Below are positions 56,102 through 64,000 of a DNA stretch of 64,000 bases, piece by piece (position 1 is the first letter of the stretch; every line of letters starts with the position of its first letter). This DNA is from Malaya genurostris (lineage: Eukaryota; Arthropoda; Insecta; Diptera; Culicidae). A program made the translations under genes and the position numbers. The notes below the pieces were generated by a model. That model did not search any database. It worked only from the letters and a program-made list of their open reading frames with translations, and had not been told where the DNA came from. Location: assembly GCF_030247185.1 (NCBI RefSeq), contig NC_080572.1, forward strand, positions 155,995,080 through 156,059,079, read 5' to 3'.

Positions 56102-57415
56102 ATGGATGATCTCATGGAAGATCATCCGAATCCGATTCCGGATACTAGTAAAAGTTTAAATACTCCGAGGGCTAAACATTATCCACAGGGTACCACTGGG
56201 CCATGGATAGTCTATCTTCGAAAAAAAGAAAAGATTTTAAACTTGATGCAAATTACAAAGGATTTGACATCACATTTCTCTGAAGTTAAAGAAATCTGTA
56301 AGGTTAATAGAGATAAAATTCGAGTTGTAGTTAACGACTTGAAACAGGCAAACGATATTGTAACCTGTAAATTATTTGCTATTGAATATCGAGTTTACAT
56401 TCCATCGAAGGAGGTAGAAATTGACGGTGTTGTGACTGAAGCAAGTCTGACAGCAGATGATTTACTTAAAAATGGAGTTGGCCGTTTTAAAAACTCCATG
56501 CTTGAGGGAGTTAAGATACTCGAGTGCAAACAATTGTACTCAGCATCTATTGTCGATGGAAAAAAGTCTTATCGTCCCTCAGATTCGTTTCGCGTAACAT
56601 TTGCCGGATCTGCATTGCCTAGCCATGTCTATATCGATAAAATTCGTCTTCCTGTTCGGCTTTTCGTACCGCATGTTATGAATTGCACGAACTGTAAAAA
56701 ATTCGGACATACAGCTACTTACTGTAGTAATAAGTCCAAATGTATCAAATGTCAAGGGCCTCATAAGGATAATCTTTGCGATAAAGATGTTGAAAAATGT
56801 GTTTATTGTGGGGAAAGCCCTCATGATGATCTTTCAGTGTGCGCTGCATTTAAGCTGCGTAAAGACAAAATGAAGCTTTCTTTAAAAGCACGGTCTAAGC
56901 GCACATATGCAGAAATGCTCAAAACGGTCATACATGTCTCCCCTTTGGAAACCGAAAACGGTTTTTCAAATCTTGCGGAGCCAGAGGAATCTGACTCTGA
57001 CGGAAATAGTGAAGATACCTCGTTTGTCACTCCTCAAGGGTCTGTTAAGAGGAGATTAACAAACCACAAAATACCAAAAAAGACACCTAAAATTATACCT
57101 TCAAAAAAAGATCCCCGTGTTAAAGCTAAAAAGCCAAATTTAAAACCAAAAACTGTGCCTCCTGGTTTGTCAAATTCACAAACCAATCCAGGAACTAGCT
57201 CAAGAAAAGACAATAATCCAGTGGGCTCCATTTCACATTCACCAACAGGATTACTGAAATTTTCGGAAATTGTAGAATGGATTTTCGCTGCATTCAATAT
57301 TTCTGAACCTCTAAAGACCATCATAACAGCATTCCTTCCAATAGCTAGAACTTTTTTGAAACAGTTATCAGCTCAATGGCCAGCTCTTACAGGTTTTGTA
57401 TCATTTGATGGATAA
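56102..57415 (+). CDS. LINE copy C ORF1 (gag-like RNA-binding protein)
   Basis: 437 residues from the same ATG as copy B; the frame is also open upstream, but conservation with copy B supports this start. It has the same three zinc knuckles (CTNCKKFGHTATYC, CIKCQGPHKDNLC, CVYCGESPHDDLSVC) and Lys-rich tail, with a few substitutions such as ERPHDD to ESPHDD. The stop overlaps the ORF2 ATG at 57408. Confidence 0.9.
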   Translation: MDDLMEDHPNPIPDTSKSLNTPRAKHYPQGTTGPWIVYLRKKEKILNLMQITKDLTSHFSEVKEICKVNRDKIRVVVNDLKQANDIVTCKLFAIEYRVYIPSKEVEIDGVVTEASLTADDLLKNGVGRFKNSMLEGVKILECKQLYSASIVDGKKSYRPSDSFRVTFAGSALPSHVYIDKIRLPVRLFVPHVMNCTNCKKFGHTATYCSNKSKCIKCQGPHKDNLCDKDVEKCVYCGESPHDDLSVCAAFKLRKDKMKLSLKARSKRTYAEMLKTVIHVSPLETENGFSNLAEPEESDSDGNSEDTSFVTPQGSVKRRLTNHKIPKKTPKIIPSKKDPRVKAKKPNLKPKTVPPGLSNSQTNPGTSSRKDNNPVGSISHSPTGLLKFSEIVEWIFAAFNISEPLKTIITAFLPIARTFLKQLSAQWPALTGFVSFDG

Positions 57416-60400
57416 TTTATCATCCGCCGCAAATGATTCAATCACTGTCCTGCAGTGGAATTGTCGAAGCATCATGCCTAAACTTGATTCATTTAAAGTT
57501 TTGTTGCATAGTCAAAAATGTGATGTATTTGCTTTGTGCGAAACATGGCTTACATCAAACATAGCCTTAAATTTTAATGACTTTAACATTATACGTCTCG
57601 ACAGAGACTCCCCGTATGGTGGAGTGCTTTTAGGAATTAAGAAATGTTATTCCTTTTATAGATTAAACATTCCTTCGACTTCTAGTATAGAAGTTGTTGC
57701 TTGTCAAATAAACATTAAAGGAAAGGACATTTGCATTGCTTCGGTATATATTCCTCCAAGAGCTCAAGTTGGACAACGACAGCTTAATGAAATTGTCGAA
57801 GCCCTTCCTGCTCCACGTTTGATTTTAGGAGATTTCAATTCGCACGGAATGATGTGGGGTTACGTTTACAATGATAGCAGATCATCTCTAATATATAATA
57901 TTTGCGACAATTTTAGCATGACGGTACTAAATATGGGTAGCATGACACGGATCCCAAGACCTCCTGCACGTCCAAGTGCATTAGATTTATCTCTTTGTTC
58001 GACTTCAATTCGACTAGATTGCACCTGGAAAGTATTTCCTGATTTACATGGTAGCGATCATTTACCAATCATCATCTCAATTAGCAGTAACAAAGGCATT
58101 GCTAATTCAGTTAATATTCCATATGATTTGACAAAAAATATTGACTGGATTAAATACCAAAGTAATATTTCAAGTGTCTTAACTTCAATGGAAGAGCTTC
58201 CCCCACTTGAAGAATATGACTTCCTCGTTTGTTCGATTCTGGAGGCCGCAGAACAAGCCCAAACCAAACGATTTCTTGGTCCATCGTCTAACAGAAGACC
58301 TCCAAATCCTTGGTGGGACAAAGAGTGCTCAGATGCTAAACACGCGAAACAAAATGCTTTCAAGACGTTTTTAAAACGAGGAGGAGGAACTCCTCAGAAT
58401 TTTGAAAAATTCTTGGTTTTAGAAACCAAGTACAAGAACATACTTCGGGTTAAGAAATGCAGCTATTGGAGACATTTTGTGGAAGGTTTGTCAAGAGAAA
58501 CCTCAATGAGCACTCTTTGGAATACGGCCAGACGAATGAGGAATCGTAACGTAGGAAATGAGAGTGAGGAGTACTCGAATCGATGGATATTTGATTTTGC
58601 GAGGAAAGTTTGTCCAGATTCCGTTCCTACGCATAGCATTGTTAGGGAGTCTTCTTCAAATGATGATTCCATTGATAGCCCCTTTTCAATGATGGAATTT
58701 TCCATAGCACTCATGTCTTGTAACAATAACGCTCCTGGATTGGACAGAATTAAATTCAACTTGGTGAAGAATCTGCCCGACCTCGCAAAAAGACGTTTGT
58801 TGGAATTGTTCAACAAGTTTCTTGAGCAAAATATTGTTCCACCTGACTGGAGACAAGTGAAAGTTATCGCCATTCAAAAGCCGGGGAAACCAGCTTCCAA
58901 TCACAACTCATATAGACCCATTGCGATGTTGTCCTGCATCAGAAAATTGTTCGAAAAAATTATTCTACGACGTCTCGACACTTGGGTCGAGACGAACGGT
59001 TTGTTGTCAGTTTGGCTTCCGTAGAAATAAAGGGACGAATGATTGCCTTGCATTACTTTCGTCTGACATCCAAATTGCCTTCGCTCAAAAGCAACAAATG
59101 GCATCTGTATTTTTAGACATTAAAGGAGCATTTGATTCAGTTTCCATTGATGTTCTTTCAGACAAGCTCCACCAACATGGACTCCCAGCGGTTATAAATA
59201 ATTATTTGCACAACCTTTTGTCAGAGAAACGCATGCATTTTTCACATGGCGATTTGGCAACAATCAGAATTAGCTACATGGGTCTCCCGCAAGGCTCATG
59301 CCTCAGTCCGCTCCTCTATAATTTTTACGTGAATGACATTGACAGCTGTCTAGTAACCCCATGTACACTAAGACAATTGGCAGATGATGGCGTGGTTTCA
59401 GTTACTGGATCCAAAGCTATTGATCTGCAAAAACCATTGCAAGATACCTTAGATAAATTGTCCGTTTGGGCTGTTCATCTTGGTATCGAATTCTCTGCGG
59501 AGAAAACAGAGCTGGTCGTCTTTTCAAAAAAGCATGATCCCGCGCAACTTCAGCTTCATATGATGGGAAGAATAATCGAACAGGTTTTGACTTTCAAATA
59601 CCTCGGGGTGTGGTTTGATTCCAAATGCACGTGGGGAGGACACATTAGGTATCTGATAACGAAATGCCAACAAAGAGTAAATTTTCTTCGAACAATAACA
59701 GGGTCTTGGTGGGGTGCTCATCCGCAAGATCTAATAAAATTGTATCAGACAACGATACTTTCAGTGATGGAATATGGATGCGTTTGTTTTCGTTCCGCTG
59801 CAAATTCTCATATTATCAAACTTGAGCGAATTCAGTACCGTTGTTTGCGAATTGCTTTAGGCTGCATGCATTCGACACATACAATGAGTCTTGAAGTTCT
59901 GGCGGGAGTTCTTCCATTAAAAGATCGATTTTGGGAGCTTTCATCACGCCTGCTAATAAGATGTGATGTGCTGAATCCCATGGTAATTAATAATTTCGAA
60001 CGACTAGTCGAGCTTCGATCTCAAACAAAATTCATGACAGTATATTTTAACCATATGTCACAGGAAATCAACCCTTCAAGATATATTCCTATCCGTGTCA
60101 GCCTCCTAAATGTACCTGACTCAACTTTATTTTTCGACACATCCATGCAGCGCGAAGTGCGTGGAATCCCGGACCACCTACGCTCTATGGAAATCCCAAA
60201 AATATTTTCAAGTAAGTTCAGGCATATTAACTCTGAGAAAATGTTTTACACGGACGGATCGCGAATGGAAGAAGCGACAGGGTTTGGTATGTTCAACAAT
60301 AATGTTTCGGCCTCATTCAAGCTTCAAGAACCTGCATCTGTTTATATAGCAGAGTTAGCAGCAGTTCATTATAGCTTGAATGTAATCGTCACATTATCTC

Positions 60401-61092
60401 CAAACCATTATTTCCTCTTCACAGATAGTCTGAGTGCAATTGAAGCCATTCGCTCAAACGCTGCTGGCAAAAATGAACCGTTTTTCTTGGGTAAAATAAA
60501 ACAGTGTCTGAACGACATATTGAATAATAATTATCTAATCACAATAGTTTGGGTTCCGGCTCATTGCTCCATTCCAGGCAATGAAAGAGCCGATATTTTA
60601 GCCAAACGTGGTGCTATTGAGGGTGAAATTTATGAGAGACCGATTGCTTTCAACGAATTCTATAGCGCGTCTCGCCAAAGAACACTTGCCAGCTGGCAAG
60701 CTTCTTGGGATAAAGATGATCTGGGTCGGTGGATGCACTCAATTATTCCTAAAATATCGACAAAGGCATGGTTCAGGGGACTGGATGTGAGTAGAGATTT
60801 CATTCGTGTGATGTCCAGACTCATGTCCAATCACTACACGTTAGATGCACATCTCCTTCGAATTGGACTTTCCGAGACTAATCATTGTGCTTGCGGCGAA
60901 GGTTACCGCGATATTGACCATGTTGTTTGGACATGCGTGGAGTTTCGTGATGTCAGATCTCAACTAATAAATTCCTTGCGTACCCAAGGTAGACTATCCA
61001 ATGTCCCAGTTCGCGACATTCTTGCTTGTCGTGACCTTCCATACATGAAACTTCTTTATCATTTCATTAAATCCATTGGAGTTCCAATTTAA
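57408..61092 (+). pseudogene. LINE copy C ORF2, frameshifted
   Basis: ATG at 57408. Endonuclease and the RT N-terminus are open to 59024, where the frame ends soon after an 8-bp deletion at 59010/59011 (copy B has ATACTCAG there). The rest is open in another frame to the stop at 61090-61092 and includes FLDIKGAFDSV, the canonical GLPQGSC, LADDGVV, RNase H with MFYTDGSR and VWVPAHCSIPGNERAD, and the CCHC end. It therefore keeps the Pro that copy B has lost but cannot make full-length ORF2 protein. Confidence 0.92.
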
Positions 61093-61432
61093 ATTTTATT
61101 TTATGTTAAACTGTTTTCTCTTCCATGAGTTCAACCAATAGCCAACTATAGGATATTGAATATAAGTGGTGAACTGATACAAACAATCCTGAAATAGTTA
61201 TAAGATCATGTACAAAATAAATGTATTTTATTTAATGTAATTTAAAATAGCAACTCGCTTGATAAAAACAGTGTTTAGATTAACTAATGAGTACCAACAT
61301 ACTAATATGATATTCGAAATGTATTAGGTTTAAACTACTATGTATTGTGGATGCCACGGCGAAGAAAAACTTATGTATATTGCCTATGAAATAAACGTAT
61401 TTATGAAAAAAAAAAAAAAATAAAACAAACTT

Positions 61433-62029
61433 GAAAGTTTATTTAATGAAAAAAGTTAAAAATTTATAAAAAAATTGAAAAATTTCAATTTGGGTTTAAC
61501 TAAATCTTGGCAAAGTTTCAGAGTGAAAAGATTAATACTTTCGGGGTAGTGAATTTTTCAACCACGACCCGCACGCGCGGAGCGTACCGCATGCGCAACT
61601 CGCTCGAATACGGGCTTAACTTGTCGACACATGTCGCGGCACTGATCGAATCCTTACTTTGACAATTTATTGTTAGCAACGTTACAGTTAAGGTCGCGGT
61701 GTAAAAATGAATTCGAAAATCCAAAACATTTGTTGCGTCGAGTTTCTTCTTCGATTTGTTGCAAGCAAATGGTTTTGTGTGCACCGTGTAAAATTGTTCA
61801 CATATTTTGAATGACCAAATAAATTTATTTCAGTTTTAACGGTATTTGGTTTTGGTACCCAAAAATTTTCTGTGGAAGTACTACGATTTCTCTAAGATGG
61901 CTACAATGATTTTCAAAAATTTCGAATCTAATGAAGAGGTTAACAATCCATAAGGCGAATTTAACTGACTTCGGCCACACCGATTTCCGAAAGTATCAGG
62001 AATAGATAAGCGCACATACATACACACGT
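61433..62029. other. Non-coding stretch
   Basis: AT-rich with a GC-rich patch (61560-61640). No gene recognised. Confidence 0.4.
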
Positions 62030-62240
62030 ACACACAGTGTCAACGAGTATAAAAGACGAAAACACATGACGATTGTTTGCCTTTCTCGTATTTTGAACGC
62101 TCATAACTCAGTGACCTGGGGAAGGATCTATATAATCTAACTACGAAAAGATTCGAAATTTTTCAACTTGAACGTATATTGAAACAACATTGAAGATTTT
62201 CAATAGTACACTATTGAAAAACCTGTCTGACTTGATCCAT
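62030..62240 (+). repeat. RepZ 3' end, plus orientation
   Basis: CAACGAGTATAAAAGACGAA, TTTGCCTTTCTCGTATTTTG and CTCATAACTCAGTGACC match the end of the RepZ copy at 22326-22430 (reverse) and the tail of 33545-33850. Confidence 0.55.
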
Positions 62241-62383
62241 TTCAGCCCCAGTCAATCAGAACGCGTTCTGAGGAAGAGAAAAAAATATGTGCTGCCCCAG
62301 CGATATAAAAAGTGATTTTGATTTTTGTGAGTAACAGAAGGAAGACACACACGAGAGTAACATCGGGCCGACAAATTGTTAGA
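62241..62383. other. Non-coding stretch
   Basis: Linked in reverse to the repeat tail that follows; CACACGAGAGTAACATCGGG matches the complement of a block at about 22215-22232. No gene. Confidence 0.4.
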
Positions 62384-62510
62384 ACAAAGGTTTCTACTTG
62401 ATTTGCGCATTTTTCTTTCCAGGCGTATCACAACTGGCTAAATTTAAAGCAATCTTGAATATATCTTTATCATAGTGTGGTGGTCGTTCGAGGGCTACCC
62501 GACACGATGG
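62384..62510 (-). repeat. Repeat tail shared with 21494-21615
   Basis: Minus strand reads RPPHYDKDIFKIALNLAS then DTPGK, against RPHHCDKEIFKFALSLAS at 21.5 kb. The two copies differ partly by conservative residue changes. Here no histone sequence precedes it. Confidence 0.5.
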
Positions 62511-62532
62511 AAGCCGACCTAAGCAGGCACTG

Positions 62533-62992
62533 TTGGAGGCTGGACTAAAGCCTGTGATGGTGTTTAAAACGAAACGACACAACACGGACAATCGAAAGTA
62601 TCGAGATCAACTGTACTTGATTCATCTAAAGAAGGGCTCCAAGTATGGCCATGGAGCGAGGAATTACCACATGAAAAGTCGGTGCGGGAAATGTGCCGAA
62701 TCACACAACACCAACGATTGCCTACTAGATGACATCGCAGTTAAATGTGTGAACTGTGATGACGACCATCCATCTACTAGCAAATCGTGTCCCAAACGTG
62801 CTGAGTTCACAAAAATTCGACAACAGGCGTAAACAATCAACGCGCAAGAATGTTCCACAGAAGGATGAAATTAATTTTCAACGGCTCCCACCGAAGAGGG
62901 ATATTCCAAATTTGCCGCCACTTCCTCACAGCAATCCAAAGGATTCAGACACTGGATCACAAAAAAATTCTTCCTACAAAATCCCTCCTTGA
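62533..62992 (+). pseudogene. Jockey-like ORF1 fragment (zinc knuckles)
   Basis: Plus strand: FKTKRHNTDNRKYRDQLYLI, then CGKCAESHNTNDC and CVNCDDDHPSTSKSC, two CCHC-type knuckles in the arrangement of Jockey-clade gags, then RAEFTKIRQQA. A frameshift near 62825 continues into a Pro-rich stretch ending at 62992. 5' truncated and broken. Confidence 0.65.
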
Positions 62993-63146
62993 TAGGGCAA
63001 TAATCAACCACAAGCAAAGGATGACTCTGGTGACTTATTCTCTGCTGAACAACTGATCGTCATTTTTGAAACTATGACAACAAAACTACGAAACTGCAGA
63101 ACGCGGTTAGATCAAATCAACGCCTTAGGCAAATTCATCATCGAAT

Positions 63147-63287
63147 ATGCCATATAATGAGTTGGTTGTTATAAATTTGAAAGCTTGCACACTCAGGAGT
63201 AAAACTGCTGAATTGTCCGACTTTCTTCAAGAGAAGAATGCCGATATTGCTATTTTAACTGAAACTCGTCCTAACCTGAAATTTCTA
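63147..63287 (+). pseudogene. Jockey-like ORF2 start (endonuclease)
   Basis: ATG at 63147, reading LVVINLKACTLRSKTAELSD and FLQEKNADIAILTETRPN, the N-terminal APE-endonuclease strand and catalytic Glu (TET) of Jockey-type ORF2. It follows the ORF1 fragment at the expected place and is cut by RepZ. Confidence 0.7.
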
Positions 63288-63560
63288 TTTTGTCGTGAAT
63301 ACAACTTACTTTACTATGGGGTGCCTTTTCAAAATTAGCCATATGGAAGAATGGGCAGAACTTAATCGTAATTATCTCGACTTGTATTAATGGTAGCAAC
63401 ATAATTCTTTCACCATTTCATCAAAAATATGATCAGGAATTTAGGATAATATTTAGAACAGTGTGAGATAATCACAAACAACTCAAAAATCAAGTTTTCT
63501 CCAAATTTTAAAATTTTTCGCGCAAGGACGACGATTTTGAGGTAGTCAGGCACATATCTT
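63284..63560 (+). repeat. RepZ dispersed repeat, plus orientation
   Basis: Starts TTTGTCGTGAATACAACTTA and CTTTACTATGGGG, interrupting the Jockey endonuclease. Ends near GTGAAAATCG or earlier; the boundary is unclear. Confidence 0.55.
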
Positions 63561-63568
63561 CAACTGAA

Positions 63569-64000
63569 TGCGTATAAAAGGGAAACCGTGGTGAAAATCG
63601 ATCATTTCTTTTCGTACGTTCGATGGTAGCAGAAGTCGTGGGAGTTACACCTTCAACCAGCAGCGACGGAAAGTGCACCATCTGCGTGGTTAAAACCTCA
63701 AACGCTCAGGTCGCAACGCTCATTCGCTTGCTGGCCATCAAGGCGAGAAGACTGCCATCGCGGGAGTTAAACCAGCAGCGACGGAGAGTGCACCTTGTGC
63801 GTGGTTAAAACCGCAACCGCTCAGGTCGCAACTCTCATTTGATTTCGGTAGTCGTAGCGAGGTTTAGAATTCAGAGCCTGCGTGTTGAAACTGGATTCTG
63901 GAACTGTATTCCGGAACTGATTTGAGTTTCGAAATTGCAGTTCTAGAATTGAAACTCTGAGTCTGTTATTGGTTCTAAATTTAGTTCTTGAACTCAGGAT
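63569..64000 (+). repeat. TATA-like start with tandem duplication
   Basis: GTATAAAAGGG at 63569-63579 is followed by two imperfect copies of about 85-90 bp (63648-63738 and 63769-63849) sharing CAGCAGCGACGGARAGTGCACC and GCTCAGGTCGCAAC. This resembles a retrotransposon LTR or LINE 5' region running off the window. No ORF. Confidence 0.4.

Larger units (their letters stand above)
55409..61419 (+). mobile_element. Full-length I-type LINE, copy C
   Basis: Nearly identical to copy B in every part, ending in poly-A, with a 13-bp duplication ATAAAACAAACTT (55396-55408 and 61420-61432). Same 5' terminus as copy B. ORF1 is open; ORF2 is broken by an 8-bp deletion. It sits in the presumed upstream fab1 intron, antisense to the gene. 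The leader lacks 8 bp present in copy B near 55844. Confidence 0.95.

Overview
This is eukaryotic DNA, most likely from a culicine mosquito (Aedes/Culex type). The evidence is AT-rich, intron-bearing sequence, one recognisable insect host gene, and dense layers of I-, Jockey- and R1-type LINEs, Ty3/gypsy and Bel/Pao LTR elements, mariner, a hAT-like element, MITEs and large microsatellites. There is no bacterial gene organisation. The species call is inference; no database was consulted.

The host gene is the 3' end of PIKfyve/fab1 (phosphatidylinositol 3-phosphate 5-kinase) on the minus strand. Three exons carry the end of the lipid-kinase domain: 54509-54669, 54286-54447 and 42272-42429. A roughly 11.9 kb intron between the last two holds a mariner relic, a Bel/Pao element that itself hosts a long-inverted-repeat element, and a nearly 2 kb (GATTAT)n array. 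Fragments of histone H2A and H2B lie near 21.4-22.05 kb inside LINE debris.

Layout. 1-10.4 kb: a direct-repeat pair flanking a non-coding interior, a gypsy protease scrap, tRNA-derived repeats, an (AAT)n array and a 5'-truncated I-type LINE end. 10.5-18.6 kb: a decayed minus-strand Ty3/gypsy element with LTR-like ends and three later insertions (a short poly-A tailed piece, a large palindrome and a TA-flanked MITE). 19.3-22.05 kb: Bel/Pao fragment, Jockey reverse transcriptase fragment and histone fragments. 23.0-25.6 kb: a shredded I-type LINE with an inverted LINE end and a tiny third insert nested in it. 26.2-34.45 kb: one copy of a dispersed repeat (called RepX here) split by a GGGG-ended DNA element and by an R1-clade LINE, the latter split by a hAT-like element. 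35.44-41.46 kb: a full-length I-type LINE with both ORFs open and a 15-bp target-site duplication. 42.3-54.7 kb: fab1 exons and their filled intron. 55.41-61.42 kb: a second full-length copy of the same LINE, broken by an 8-bp deletion. 62-64 kb: Jockey scraps and unclassified repeats.

No operon-like cooperation exists. The organising principle is repeated insertion into earlier insertions, and target-site duplications let much of the order be read. The two full-length LINE copies lie in the same orientation on either side of the fab1 C-terminal exons, which is the main structural risk visible in the locus. RepX, RepY and RepZ are names used only in this annotation.
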